The position numbers and the translations under genes were made by a program. Source: Embiotoca jacksoni (taxonomy: Eukaryota; Chordata; Actinopteri; Embiotocidae). From it: 64,000 nt of DNA. Positions within the stretch are counted from its first letter, which is position 1. Every line of letters starts with the position of its first letter. The notes under the pieces are model-generated. The model saw only the letters and a program-made list of their open reading frames with translations, searched no databases and was not told where the DNA came from. Location: the NCBI GenBank assembly GCA_022577435.1, contig JAKOON010000003.1, positions 5,763,001 through 5,827,000 on the forward strand. The letters are read 5' to 3'. Shown one piece after another: positions 48,041 to 61,759 of the stretch.

Positions 48041-48081
48041 TGTGTCTGTCTGTCTGTCTGTCTGTCTGTCTAGCTGTTAAC
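47945..48081. repeat. Compound (TG)39-(TCTG)6 microsatellite bounded by a 12-bp direct repeat
   Basis: TG run 47959-48036, then GGTGTGTG, then TCTG units to about 48070. The perfect 12-mer CTAGCTGTTAAC occurs immediately outside both edges, at 47945-47956 and 48070-48081. Confidence 0.93.
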
Positions 48082-49966
48082 TGTCATTTGGTGCTGTGCA
48101 GCGTGTAGTAGATTTGTAGAGCTGTTTTCACTGAAAACAGCTGTTTGCTGTATCTGGATTGACACTGAAAGCATAGGGAATCAAAAAACACTTAAGTTGC
48201 TGGATGTAAAATCTGAACAAGCTGAGAGACACTTAATTACTCCACAGTGTTGAGTGGTGACAACCTTTCATACACATAATCATTTGATACATTTTTGGTA
48301 CAGAAATTACTATAAGCAGCTTAAACCAAATAAAATAGTAACAATATTTTAAAAATACATTACCAGTAGACATACGTTTTCAAATGTTTGTATTACAGGG
48401 TGCATACCTTGTACAGTTTAAGTGTCTCTATGTTTCTCTATTTGAGATTCAAACTGTGACTGCAGCTTCTCTTTGACGGTGTCTTATCATACGTTTCGAA
48501 ATGATGCTTTAAATTATTTAGCAATTTTTCAAACAGTACGCTAGCCTTGAAAAGTCAGCCTGAATTTATTTCACGAGCGTGGATTCTCCACAAGATTTTA
48601 ATATGTAAAATATCCTCTGAAGATCGAGTTTGAGCCTGGCAGCTGAAAGTTGGTCGAATCAGGCAAGGACTGGGAGTGTGAGATGATGACTTGACTCGCC
48701 ACCTCTCAAAACCCAGGAACCTGAACTCTCTTATGGGTGGCATGCAGATATATAATGAAGTATGTTTCTGCAGCTATTTGACTTGTATGCCTCAATTTCA
48801 AAATCATTAAATAAAATAAACCCAAGACAATCTCGACGGACAGTTTGAGGAGAGGGTTAAAAAGCACTGTCATGTCTGCATTTAAGGGTAGACCCCATTT
48901 GGCCTCTGGTTTTCTGTGAGTTGTTGCAGGTTGCCTTAAAAAATATCTTGAGCTGATTACCAGCCCTAATTTACAGCTTACAAGCAGTATGGTTTAAGTT
49001 GACAAAGCCCTCTCACAGTTACTGTAAGACCTTTTCCAAGTTGTTTAAAAAAGACCAATTGAGCTTCTAGTCTCTCAAGAAAATATAAGAGGAGGAGTAA
49101 ACATTCCAACAACCTGACCCTCAGGGAGAAATTAAAGCAGTAAATCCCATATTCCTCCTTGCTTATCTCACAAGTTTCCCCTCTAACTAGATCTGGTATC
49201 ATCCAGAAATCCAATATTGTATATTATAGCCGCATATAACACACAAAGCCGATTTCAGATAATGTATAGGCAGCCTTGGTTCGTGATAATCGTCTAATCC
49301 AGCTCTGTGTGTCTGTTGCAGAACACGATTTCCTCCAAGGGCAATGACGTTCACAATTTCAGTCTTTAAAAATGTTGATCATCAGATGTCGAGCTTCTTA
49401 AGCTTTCCCCAGTTATCAGGATAATATGGTGAAAACCACACAAAGTAAAAAGTCAAACCTCATAGAGGTTTATGTTGCCCTAACAAACTCCTGAAAGAAT
49501 TGCATTATGAAAGCATTTTATAATGAAAACAAGTCAACTCCCGCTGAGTGTCGAATGATTTAAGATTAAAAATCCCATAATGAGCTTTGTGATCCGCTCT
49601 GTCTTCACCATGCCTGTGACACTTTTCCTAATGGAAAGCACAGCAGTATCATTTCAAACAGGACTTCTCTTTTAGCTGAAGTCCTGGGGTGCCATGATTG
49701 GGTGACACACAAAACTGGTGTCTAAACCCCTGATGTGTAATTTATGGAAAAAGCAGAAATCCTTTATGCACTCATGTGTCTAGCTGTGTGTACTAATCAA
49801 AAGATGTGCGGTGACAGAATAGAGCAGAACGAGGAGACACTTGATGTTTTGTCAGTTGGATTGGCACTGCGAGACGCAGGAATGCTCTACGATTCATCAT
49901 TTAGGTGTTTTTATCAAAAAGAAAATACACTGGTGCTCCGGAGAGACAGACAGAGCAGCAGAAATA

Positions 49967-49968
<2 letters not shown>
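48082..49968. other. No gene seen
   Basis: AT-rich unique-looking sequence. Frames at 48555-48743 and 48978-49214 have no domain character. Confidence 0.5.

Positions 49969-50020
<52 letters not shown>
49969..50020. repeat. (GT)26 microsatellite
   Basis: Perfect run followed by an ACACGTGTGTACGTGTGTGT extension to 50040. Confidence 0.95.
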
Positions 50021-50022
<2 letters not shown>

Positions 50023-50040
50023 ACGTGTGTACGTGTGTGT

Positions 50041-52654
50041 TATGTAAGCAACATTTTTTAAACATCCACAGGGAGCGAAAGTTGGAGACATTTTTTTCTT
50101 AGAGCGTGACGAAGTGGCAGATAGGTTAATGGGTATTTCAACAGCACTTTACTGAGCTGTGGTGTCTGTGATGGCCAGACATAGATGTGCTCATCAATGC
50201 CCTTATGAGTCACTCACTATAACAAAAAGCAATAATGATTCATTGATTTTCTTTGGTACATCAATTCAGGACAATCAACTGGGCGGTTTTGCTTTTAATT
50301 ATGACTTGTATGGAGTATTTCCTGTCACAGTGGGAGAAAATGAAAAATCAGATAAGCAAGGCAGACATATCTGCCTTTTATACACTCTAGAGAATCATTT
50401 CAGTCTTCCTTGGCTGAATTGACAGTTCCCTATAATTCTATATTTTTTATTATATTCATAATAGTCTTGATTAGAATTGTATTTTATATTATCACCATGA
50501 ATCTGGACTTTTATTTTCTAAATGTATAACCAATTTGCAAATGATAATCCAGATTTGAAAACTGTAGTGGATTATCTACCATGCATCTTAACAATTTTAC
50601 GTTCTTAGTCTCGCTGTCAAGCTCGACTCGTCTCGTATGCAATTTAAACTTGGAGCACATTTTAAAAAAAGATTGGTACACGCTTATAAATGCAAAGCTA
50701 CACTGGAGAAGTCCTGATTTGATCGCTATTGTCTGTTGAAATGTTAAATGAGCAGGACGTCCGAAAGAAACCTTGTGTGCAATGGGCAAAAACTAAAATG
50801 AAGCATTACCTATTTTTCCACAACAGAAAAGAGTCAAAGTCGGCACAGATAGAAAGTGGTAGTCAGCGTATCACTGTTAGTAGTCTGATACTGAAGTAGC
50901 ATAATGTAAAAGTTTAAACTTTGGAGAAACATTAATGGATTTCTGGCGACGAGCCTTAACATCTAAATGCTATGGAGCAACATTTGCACCAATTTAGAGA
51001 CATGTTTGTATCCAGCTGACAAATGTGGTTTCATCAATATTCATCTCCTATTGGCATCCTTTTTGGTCTCCACCAACTATTGATGGAAATATCTGGCTAA
51101 ATGATCCACTATAGTTACCACCGAGTTGCTAACTTTGTCTGTTTGCTCTTTGGTGCTGGGCAGGTTAGTGTGCGGTGGGTTTATCGCGACTTTTTTTTGT
51201 CTCAAAACAACTATCTGCTGTGTTGGCAATGGGGATGATGAGAGCAGTGAAAGTGAACCAAAGCAGTAAAGTTGCAGGCCATAAAACCAAACCATGAGCT
51301 GCAGCCCTCCACAAAGCTGAGGGGAGCTGTTTACAAGTTCACACATAATCCTCTGAGGGTTGGTCACTATCTATTGGTGTAAAAATATTGATTGATGCAG
51401 TTTTAACACATTCACCCACATGAATAAAGCATGGAGAAAATGTCTTTAACATTTGATGTGGGGTTTATCAGAAGTGGACCCGAGACCGAATTTGACAACA
51501 TCTACCTCACTTAACCAAATGTACCAGAGTCTTCGGATAAACTGCCTCCGGTCCGGACAAAAACTCCACTAACCTGCATTCCTCATGTCTCCACAATTTC
51601 CCAAGAGTAAAACTGGAGGACAGCTGCATTACTTATCCACCATCTTGCTGCATATGATTGCACAATCCTGGGGGATAGTATTGACTGGAGTTTGACTTAA
51701 GTTGACTAAAGGATCCAGTATTTACCCTTGAAGACACAAATAGATGAGCTCATATACTAAGTATTTCATTAGAAATATGGGTGTGAGTCTTTCAGTTTGA
51801 CTAAGTATTGTTAATACTAGCTGCTCTGGAATCAATGGTCTTAATAAATAGCGGCTTACAGAGCCTGACCTCAAGGTCTGAGCTGATGAGTGCATTTGTC
51901 TGAGCGAGGAAGCAGACAATAGGCCGAGCTAATCTCACTATCATCATCAGCGCATTGAATTAGATAAAGAAAGCGAGGGAGAGTGGCAGAGAGAGACCGA
52001 AGAAATGAAGAACGAGGACCATGGGTATTTCGGTCATTATTTACACTAGCTCCGTATAAAGAGAGAGATGAATGCGACCACGGTAGAGTGACCGAACATT
52101 TTCTTTTCATGCTCTGCCATGTCAGATGCAATATGCTCCAAAGACGGTGGTTTCCATTGTGCAGAAAATGAAATTAACACTGTATATCTTTATTAAATGT
52201 TCAAATGAAAATTGGCTTTATTTCCAGTCTCTCTTCAAGGCTCTCCGAGGTAACATCAGCGTAATATGTTTGAAGATGGGCCAGAAATCGGATTCCGCCA
52301 AGAGCAGCAGCGAGTCTCCAACGTAGATGAATAATTTCCCTGAAGGAGCATTTTTACATTAGTAATTTACGACTTTAAAGCTCTAGTCCGGGACTTTTAC
52401 ATCTCGGTAAACGGCCATTATATTCAAGCCCTTATCAAACGAGTTCACACACTCCGAATGAAGCCGATCACCGCCAGATGAATCTCACAGTATACTGAGT
52501 TTTAAAATCTGGTGTCTGGTTAGACATTCCTGCTTTTACTGGATGAATGCATAATGGCCACGGTCATGAGCTCCAGACCCCTCCGCCAGTCGGGTTGGCC
52601 AACTTCCGGTTTAGCCCTGAGCTAGCTTGAATGGAGATAAAAATGATTCAGTCA
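50041..52654. other. No gene seen; possible conserved element near 52190-52500
   Basis: Mostly AT-rich. At 52200-52330 an acceptor-like TTTATTTCCAG precedes a short open block with GCCAAGAGCAGCAGCGAGTC that soon stops. 52370-52500 has moderate complexity and CpG. Neither is strong enough to call. Confidence 0.4.
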
Positions 52655-52830
52655 TGCTGCTCTTCTAGACTTTCCAAATGTTATCAGACCAAATAGATCA
52701 AATTGCAATCATAAAACGAGTCATTTTGCAGGGGTTGTGATGCTCAAAGTAGGCGGAGCCTGTAAAGTAAGCATGTCGACAGTTTTTTGTAATTACTCTC
52801 ACTGGCAGAAGGGGACAAAAGTTGCTGTTT
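52655..52830 (+). repeat. Second copy of the dispersed repeat that Tc1 element B interrupts
   Basis: Shares GCTGCTCTTCTAGACTTTCC, AAATGTTATC, GATGCTCAAA, TTTTTGTAATTA and TCTCACTGGCAGAAG in the same order with 11214-11313 plus 12789-12930. It shows what the repeat looks like without the transposon. The outer limits are not clear. Confidence 0.75.
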
Positions 52831-55800
52831 ACTGCATATTGATTGCACAGTTTGTGTTAATTAACTATGCATACCAACATTTCGAAGTGTTTTTCTCCAG
52901 ATGTTTGTCATGTACAGTTGTTATTAGAATTCTTGTCAGCTCGGAAGAAACGGATAAAAATAGAAAATCAAATTTGAGTCTGAATTTCTGCAGAGACAGT
53001 GATTGCTACTCTGGTGGGAGATGACGGAGTCATTTCCGTTTTGTATAGAGATGAAAACAAGACAATTGTGGTGCTCGCTTTGGAAACCTGCATTTCTCCG
53101 TTTTGTTGTAAATTCTCATCAAGTTGAGATTACACAGACCGGCGGTTAACAACCCTCACTTTGTTCACTTGATAGCTCTTATTGAGAGAACAGTAATATC
53201 TTTTGTCTCCTCTCATTCCCCTGGTTTGTTATGAAATAGAAAAGCTTGCCCAATTAGATTTTAGAAGAGCGAAATACCAAAAAAAGGAGAAATGGCAGCT
53301 GAAAAATACATACTGATAATAACCTCCTGCTGTTGTTTCTCTGATATTTTTGGGTATTTACCATGATGTTAGTGGTTGCAGTGGGTTCTGTCCTTATTCT
53401 ATAAATCATTGTGCGCCTGTCAGATTTAATGGTAACAGTTTCATCAGAGACTGTTGACTCTTAATTTACTCTCCAGTAAATAAACTTTGTTATTAACTTT
53501 CAACAGTTTTAATAGTTAGATCAATGATGATTATAAAGTGCAGTGTCCTGGGTTTGTTAACACAAACCATTTCACACGAGTGACTGCTATGTTTCTGTAA
53601 TTTCTTGTCTTTTCTGTTTTTTCATCAGTCATTTATCATTAAGCTGTGGGCGCATTTATACAAAAACATTTGTTTAGATATTAGAAAAGCTTTTTTATTA
53701 CAAATGCCTCTCGCGGTAGGCAGCTGCCCCCCCGCTTACATTTTGTTTAAGATGTGGCTTGTGTGGGTGGCTTAAAAAAGGTGTCTGTATAATATTTAAT
53801 ATAAAAGACAAATTAACCCATCTTATTAATAATGGTAAATATTTAACGAAAGTAAAAAGGATCTATTTTAATAACTAACTGGCACAGAAATAAATGATTT
53901 GTGCCTCTGAATCATTTGCATGGCTGCAGGGTGGAAAAAAGGTGATCTGCTGGATTTGAAAAGGAGAAATCTATTGACTGACTCTTTGATGTGTACACAC
54001 TAAATAGTTTCAATTTAGATGAGAGAAATAAGGCTTTTCATTATTGAAGTTTTAGTCCTTTTTTTTTTAGGTTTCAGCAGTACAACTGAACGTGTGCATT
54101 AGGTTATGGAGACAGAACGCATCCTGGTTATGTTATTAATTATTGCTGACACTTTGGCACAGCTCCAAAGGGCAAAAACTACATTCAGCTTTAATATTTA
54201 TCGCTCACCACGTCAAGTTTCTAAAGCTTTTTCCTTTAGTCTCAAATCAGGTCACGTATTCAAGCCTTCAAGTCTCTAGTTAAGTCTGCATTTTTTGTGA
54301 CCAACTCAAGTGCAAGTCTCAATCCAAACAGTTAAAAATCCAGCGTATTCATCACTTCATGATGCATTAAAATTACAATAAAAGAAATGTGTTCATCAGA
54401 TCTTAAAACAGTTACTTTTTTAAACAACTTATAAAAAGTAGAATATAGGTCACCAGTAATTGTTGTATTTGCAAAAGGTTTGGCACCCTTTGACTTAAAG
54501 TTTTACAACTTGACTAAGTCGTCTGGCCTTAATTGTCTCGATGTAAAACAGGTCAAGAATTGTCGTTAGGAGATGTAAGCTGATTACAGTTCAGAGCCTG
54601 ATAAATTCTCTGACTCCTGAAACGACCCTCAGCTCCTCTAAGCAACTGAGTGAGGTACTTAAAATTAAGCTGACTGACGCCGACAAATCAGTGAAAGGCT
54701 ATAAAAAGAAATCAAAGCTCTTCCAGCTTGCAGTTTCCATTGTCCAAAATGTGGCAGTTAGGGAAACTGTTGAAGTCCAAAAAAACCATCTGAAAGACCG
54801 AGAAAATGTTCAGGTCAGGTTACGCGTCTGCTGGCCAGAAAGGGCAAGAAAAACACCTATATGACTGTAAAGGAGCTGCAAGAGGGTCTGTCTGACACAG
54901 GAGGGGTGGTCCGCTGGTCCTCTGTGCAGCTATGATGCACAAGCAGAGTTTACATCTTGTCTCTACACTCAGACATTTGAAGATATTATGCAGTTTCCCC
55001 TCTCCAATCATTGAAGGGAATAAGTATTTCCAACATCTGTCAGCTTCCATCCCCAGCCACTGCAGCGGCCTTCCTGTTATAATGTCAGCCCTTAGAAATG
55101 CCCTACATCTGCACTCAGGTACTTCTTACTCTCAACCCCCTCTCCCGACTCTTTCGAGGCCCATTCGTCTTTGTGAGTAATCAAGTGTTTGCACTGGAAT
55201 GACTTTTGTGATTGGGATGAATTTTGAAAGATGAATCAATTTTCAAACTTTAATATTTAAGAGAAGGGAGAGTACAGGCCGGTGTTGAATAATGTATTTG
55301 GTTATTTAGGGTTGGAGACAGAGGGGGAGACCGGACTGGCTCCAAACCAGAGGACACGAGAGGTCCAAGGCAGTCTGCTAATGAAAAGGAGACACAGAGT
55401 CTTCCTCTGCCCTCTTGTTTGAAATTAGAACAAAAAACACACCTTGTTCCTTCATGCCTTGTCCACATTCACACACATGTATTGCCAGGCTCCTATTTTC
55501 ATTGCGTCCTTTTTATTCTATTTATGTAATTTGACTTCCCTTGGAAAATAAATTTCAGTACAAGACTAAGCTCGAATTTGACTAAATAGTGTCTTTTACA
55601 GTAAAGAACTGCATGTTGTTGTTTTTTTTATCTGTGAAATAAACTGATTCAAGCCTGACTTCTATTAATACTGTATAGAACAAGTTTTATTTTGTCACAT
55701 ACATTGCCAGGATTATACTATTTAGGAACATACTCTTTTTCTGTGTGCTGTGAACCTTAATTAAAATGATATAGAGGTGTTTAGGGGGTTTACAGTATGC

Positions 55801-56719
55801 AGTGATTTGACTCCTTAAACTGGAAATTGCGTTGATATTTCCACTTGTGTTTAGGTTCCCACTTATGGAGGACAGCGTACAAATTCAGCGCACAACAAAC
55901 CTCATTTGGTGGTCAATACTAATTGGTTAATGCTGCTCTAGTAGTTTTAAAATTAACCCGAGGTGTATTGCCAGTAGGATGCAAAGACTGGAAACATATC
56001 CCATTGGAGCGTTGCCAGATGCTCATTGATTCACCAAATGAATTTGGGTCTGGTAATACCAGGTTTGGGTTTGGTGACAAAGATCATGGTTTTGATTACA
56101 TATTGATAAGGTGCCTAAATCATTGCTGGATTTATTGAAATTTAACCATGTGCTTGAGTTATAAAGTACCATTTCCCAATATTTCATCATTATACTGATT
56201 ATATTTACGATATTGAAATGAGAGCTTTTCTTTTGAAACGGATACAGGAAGTTGCGAAATTGGGCATGATGGTGACTTCCACCAGTCAGTCGTTCCATTT
56301 ATTTGACCAGTGGTGTAACTTTGATCATTCAATTCAAATATTCACTCACTCACTCACTCACTCGGTGATTATATAAAATGTGTGCTCGCCCAGTATCTCA
56401 GATCAAATTGGGAGAAACTGTGAACCAACTGTAACAGAGAATATTGTTGCGTAATTGTCACATTTGCAGAGCTCCTCTTCTCTCTGAAGAGGGTGTTGTC
56501 ATGAGAATAGAGCTCAGTTTTGTTTCTCAGCATGTTTCTCCCCTCTCATTTCTGCCCTTTCACTTCATCTCTCACTGCCGATCCCACTGTGCAATCAGAT
56601 ATGCAATTGTTACTGTTTCTTTAGACAAAAACATGTTTTCAAAGAAGGCAGCTGCTGAAGATGAGTCCCCTGAAAATAAAGCAATTGTTTTAATTGCTTC
56701 TCTTCTGCTCTTGCACCTA
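52831..56719. other. No gene seen; (CACT)n at 56342-56363
   Basis: AT-rich unique-looking sequence with a short tetranucleotide repeat of about five CACT units at 56342-56363. Frames at 54820-55180 and 56444-56752 look like chance. Confidence 0.5.
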
Positions 56720-56936
56720 CAGTGGGTACGGAAAGTATTCAGACCCCTTTAAATTTTTCACTCTTTGTTTCATTGCAGCCATTTGCTAAAATCAAAAAAG
56801 TTCATTTTATTTCTCATTAATGTACACTCAGCACCCCATCTTGACAGAAAAAAACAGAAATGTAGAAATTTGTGCAAATTTATTCAAAAAGAAAAACTGA
56901 AATATCACATGGTCATAAGTATTCAGACCCTTTGCT
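56720..56936 (-). repeat. Inverted repeat of Tc1 element C (3' side of the transposase)
   Basis: 217 bp, complementary to 58135-58351. Its inner edge touches the transposase stop codon. Confidence 0.93.
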
Positions 56937-57975
56937 CAGTATTGAGTAGAAGCACCCTTTTGAGCTAGTACAGCCATGAGTCTTCTTGGGAATGATGCAA
57001 CAAGCTTTTCACACCTGGATTTGGGGATCCTCTGCCATTCTTCCTTGCAGATCCTCTCCAGTTCCGTCAGGTTGGATGGTGAGCGTTGGTGGACAGCCAT
57101 TTTCAGGTCTCTCCAGAGATGCTCAATTGGGTTTAGGTCAGGGCTCTGGCTGGGCCAGTCAAGAATGGTCACAGAGTTGTTCTGAAGCCACTCCTTTGTT
57201 ATTTTAGCTGTGTGTTTAGGGTCATTGTATTGTTGGAAGGTGAACCTTCGGCCCAGTCTGAGGTCCAGAGCACTCTGGAAGAGGTTTTCTTCCAGGATAT
57301 CGCTGTACTTGGCCGCATTCATCTTTCCTTCAATTGCAACCAGTCGTCCTGTCCCTGCAGCTGAAAAACACCCCATAGCATGATGCTGCCACCACCATGT
57401 TTCACTGTTGGGATTGTATTGGGCAGGTGATGAGCAGTGCCTGGTTTTCTCCACACATACCGCTTAGAATTAACGCCAAAAAGTTCAATCTTGGTCTCAT
57501 CAGACCAGAGAATCTTATTTCTCATAGTCTGGGAGTCCTTCATGTGTTTTTTGGCAAACTCTATGCGGGCTTTCATATGTCTTGCACTGAGGAGAGGCTT
57601 CCGTCGGGCCACTCTGCCATAAAGCCCCGACTGGTGGAGGGCTGCAGTGATAGTTGACTTTGTGGAACTTTCTCCCATCTCCCTACTGCATCTCTGGAGC
57701 TCAGCCACAGTGATCTCTGGGTTCTTCTTTACCTCTCTCACCAAGGCTCTTCTCCCACAATTGCTCAGCTTGGCTGGACAGCCAGGTCTAGGAAGAGTTC
57801 TGGTCGTCCCAAACTTCTTCCATTTAAAGATTATGGAGGCCACTGTGCTCTTAGGAACCTTGAGTGCTGCAGAAATTATTTTGTAACCTTGGCCAGATCT
57901 GTGCCTTACCACAATTCTGTCTCTGAGCTCCTTGGACAGTTCCTTCGACCTCATGATTCTCATTTGCTCTGACAT
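56936..57975 (-). pseudogene. Tc1 transposase, one-base frameshift and Asp-to-Tyr catalytic change
   Basis: DD34E transposase, about 346 residues if the frame were unbroken, the normal Tc1 length. The start at 57975 gives MSEQMRIMRSKELSKELRDR. A helix-turn-helix covers about residues 10-50 (GYKIISAALKVPKSTVASII). The GRPR-like linker reads PRPGCPAKLS, with Cys where element A has Arg, which would weaken the AT-hook-like motif. A second helix-turn-helix region follows (about 80-120). WSDETK supplies the first Asp. A single G is missing from the run at 57371-57374 (four here, five in A), shifting the frame after GGGSIMLWG. In the second part the motif is QQYNDPKH in place of QQDNDPKH, so the second catalytic Asp is Tyr (codon 57227-57229). 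NPIEHLW (Glu) is intact. Stop at 56936-56938. Confidence 0.95.
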
Positions 57976-58134
57976 GCACTGTGAGCTGTAAGGTCTTATA
58001 TAGACAGGTGTGTGCCTTTCCTAATCAAGTCCAATCAGTTTAATTAAACACAGCTGGACTCCAATGAAGGAGTAGAACCATCTCAAGGAGGATCAGAAGA
58101 AATGGACAGCATGCGAGTTAAATATGAGTGTCAC

Positions 58135-58351
58135 AGCAAAGGGTCTGAATACTTATGACCATGTGATATTTCAGTTTTTCTTTTTTAATAAATTTGCACA
58201 AATTTCTACATTTCTGTTTTTTTCTGTCAAGATGGGGTGCTGAGTGTACATTAATGAGAAATAAAATGAACTTTTTTGATTTTAGCAAATGGCTGCAATG
58301 AAACAAAGAGTGAAAAATTTAAAGGGGTCTGAATACTTTCCGTACCCACTG
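58135..58351 (-). repeat. Inverted repeat of Tc1 element C (5' side of the transposase)
   Basis: 217 bp, complementary to 56720-56936. A spacer of about 160 bp separates it from the transposase start. Confidence 0.93.
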
Positions 58352-61300
58352 TACACTGCTCCTCTCATTTTAATTCATCTCCCCCTCCCTTTCAATAAAG
58401 AGGAAGAATAGAGGCAAAAAAAAAAGAAAAGGAAAATTAAAGTGGTGTCCTTTGACCCTCTTTCCTCTGTCCTTTCCACACTGCAACTAATGCAGTTTAA
58501 TAGGTTTGATTCACCGTGACATTAAAGGCTCGCTGTGCATGTGTATGTGTTCATGGGTGAGATGCAATATGTATGGGCAAGATAAATCCGCAGTGTCTCG
58601 TTAGCTCACTTTCTGTGAGATCATCCATTTTGGACTTTATGTCCTGTTGGTGTCTTTGTATTGTCCAGTGGGCCTGGTTAAGCTATAGCCTGTAGAAAAT
58701 CAATACACGTCAAGGAAAACCCTGCAGGGAAAAGGTTGCAATCTTGGGGAAAGAGAGTCAGAAAAATACTAGGAATCAGTTTGTGGGAAGGTGTCTGTTA
58801 AAAAAAATGTACTGTGTGCGTCATTCAGTTAATATAAGTACTTTAATACTGAATTGCAATCCAGAGGTAATTTAATATAATGCAGTGCATTCAGCATATG
58901 TATTCAGTGGCACTGCCATTTTGGTAGATGCATGTTGCTCTTATAATTCACTTTTCTGTGTGGATAACTGTGTGCAGCTCACCCGAGAACGCAAACAGAA
59001 TACATTTTTAACTCTCTATAATAGAGAGCCCTTATATTGCAGATGATGTTGATATTTTATATACTTTAGGGTTCTTATTAATGTTGGGTATTACTGGGTA
59101 ATAAGCATTTTAATGCTGCTGCTGGATAGCAGTACATCATACTTCAGCACGTGCATATGGGTTTCAACATTTTGCAATGTAAGTGGTTACTTTGAGCGTC
59201 AGACAAATGTAATGTAGCACAAAGTGCAGCACACACTTCTGAAATGTTGAGAAGTAGCATGAAATTAAAATACCCTCGTAAACTAGAAGTACCTCAGAAA
59301 GCAGCTATGTATTGCACTTTGGTGAATGTAGTTTGTCATCTTCTGGAGTAACTGCGTGTAAACTTCCTCATCTCCTGACTGTGGCACCCAGCTGTACATA
59401 ATAGGTGTCCATTTATCCTCCCAGGTTATCAAACGTCACATCCAGGTTCTTCATCCAGTGTCACATAATGTCTAAAATAAGTGCTGTGGACAAGCATCCA
59501 TCTTATGTCTGTCTTCCCTGTGCGTCTCACATGCCTCTCGCGGCGCGTCGCAGGTTATTGAAGACCGCAGAGAGTGAAAACACATAGAGACTGCTCTCCT
59601 CACAGCTCGGCTGATCAGGAAAGTCCAAGGTGGGTGCCACTAGATAAAGTGAAGAGGAGGATATGTGGGAGATGGGCTGAATGCCGATGGATTAGCAGCC
59701 ATGTTTACATAGTGGTGGATTCAGTTTGCCAGAGCTGCCAGAGAATGATTTATTGATTCTAAGGGAGGCTGAGGAGGTTGTATTAGAAAGTGTGACATAT
59801 AGGATATAGACAGACAAAGGAAAGTCAGGTGCATCTGCGTGTGAGACACAAGTCGTGTGATCCTGTCCTAAGACAGATATGTATCTATGTCTTAAAGTCA
59901 GAGGACAGATGGGTACCTTTCTGGGTGCTCCTGTGTCTGCTGCTGCACTCAACCCAGATCTGTCGTAAATATACCATACCACCCATCATTCAGTGCACCT
60001 TTAAGGGTGAATGGAGGTAGAGAGGGATGATGTGAGAGCAAAAGAAAGTGCATATATACCTCTCAGGGCCCCATCCTGCTATTCTGACTGCCAAAGACTG
60101 ACTTTATTGCGTAAAGCGGCTGATAGGCTTTTAAAGCACGTCACACAGAGAATCTGAGACAAGTGGTTGATGTGATATAGGCTGCAATTGAAGAATGGTG
60201 GAGTGCAATACAAAGTTGACTTTAAGTATGTAGAGATGAGCCAGAGGTGTGGGTTTAAAAAAAAAAGTACCTTTAAACTGCTCCTCCAGCTGCAAACATC
60301 TCTAAAGGTGAATTAAGTTCAAAGATGCCTGCTGGAATATTTTTGTGTAGTTTGTATTAAAACTCGGTAGCTTGCTAACAGTAGTTATCGAGACATCAAA
60401 TGGACTCAACGACAGAAAATAAACAATGTCAAGGTTGCAAAATAAGCCATAAACTACTGTTCAGACCAGACAAATTAAGGTGATAGCTGCAAAAGCACAG
60501 AGTATTGGATTTAACAACAATCCATTTAATCGCCTCTTAAATTAAATGATTTAAGAAAGATGGATTTTTCTTTCTTTCTTTCTTCCAGAATTTTAGAATT
60601 TGGCAGGAAATGATTACACTGAGATTAGAAGAAACAAAAGTGAACAGCTGACAGAGACAATAAGGATTCTCATGTTGAGGGCGATGATGGATTGTGTGTC
60701 ATGTACAGTATGGAGGTTTTTATTCACATATTGTCACACAAAACCAAGCTGGATGAACTTGAATATAAAAAAAATTTCTTAGCTATTACACATCGATGCT
60801 GTCTGTTGTCAGTATCTGGCAGCAAAAATGTGTTTGGAAATAAAGCAGGTTTTAATAAGGATATTTTGACACATTGTTTGTACACTGTAGTTCACCGTGT
60901 TGGTGAATGTAATTGTCATGTTGGCTACAAAACTCCACCAATTTGTAAAGTCGGTGGGACCTGAAAGCGGCTCTTCAAATTTCACTGATTTTGTACATGA
61001 ATATGCTTTGCTAAAGGCGTCTCACCAATTACACAAGTATTCTATAGGTTTGTAACAGATTCAGAATTTAAATCAGTTGTCCATCTTATGAAGGTTTTAG
61101 GCTGTCAAGAATCAACTTTCAGGAAAGAGGGATATGCATTTCCAGTTAGTGTCGAGCAGCTGAGAAGTAATGCACAGATCCTCTTATTGAAGAAAACAAC
61201 ATGGAGCACTGAGGTGGTTGTGTTAGTTAAAGAATGAATAATAAAAGACGAAGGAAAGAAAATAACAGATAATCAGGCAGCAATGGTGTAATTATGTAGC

Positions 61301-61484
61301 TTGTATTTTATTTCTCTGAAGGTGACACTGTTCTTTTTGTCACATGCTGATCTTGCATCACTTCAGAGACCAAACACTCTCTCAAAGAGCACCGGCTCTT
61401 ATTGCCGTTTTCCTCGAAGATGACTAACATGTACTGTGTATGTGCAGTGTCAAGAGTTTCCTTCTTCGCCGTTTGTAGTTTATC
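58352..61484. other. No gene seen
   Basis: AT-rich unique-looking sequence. A short (TTTC)n lies near 60569-60585. Frames such as 60692-60964 have no domain I recognise. Confidence 0.5.
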
Positions 61485-61547
61485 TGTCTCTCGCTCTCTC
61501 TCTTGATTGCTCTCTCTCCCTCGCTCGCTCTCTCTCTCTCTCTCTGT
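61485..61547. repeat. Imperfect (CT)n tract
   Basis: CTCTCTC runs broken by TTGATTG and CCTCGCTCG. On the - strand it reads as Glu/Arg-rich open frame, which is not a gene. Confidence 0.85.
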
Positions 61548-61674
61548 CATTACTTGTCATACTAGTCTGGACAGATGGAAGCAAGGAAAGAGGAATGAGC
61601 GTATAAGAGGAGGCTGATTAGAGCTGGTTTTAAACTGGAGCCGTCTGCATTAGCACCACCTTGGAATGTATGCA

Positions 61675-61680
<6 letters not shown>

Positions 61681-61759
<79 letters not shown>

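Larger units (their letters stand above)
56720..58351 (-). mobile_element. Tc1 element C, full length, same subfamily as A, inactivated
   Basis: 1632 bp from CAGTGGGTACGG to CCGTACCCACTG, flanked by TA at 56718-56719 and 58352-58353. The 217-bp inverted repeats (56720-56936 and 58135-58351) carry inner and outer AAGTATTCAGACCC direct repeats. The transposase gene lies on the - strand and nearly fills the space between repeats. It is inverted relative to element A and retains the 280-bp segment that A lost. Confidence 0.97.
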
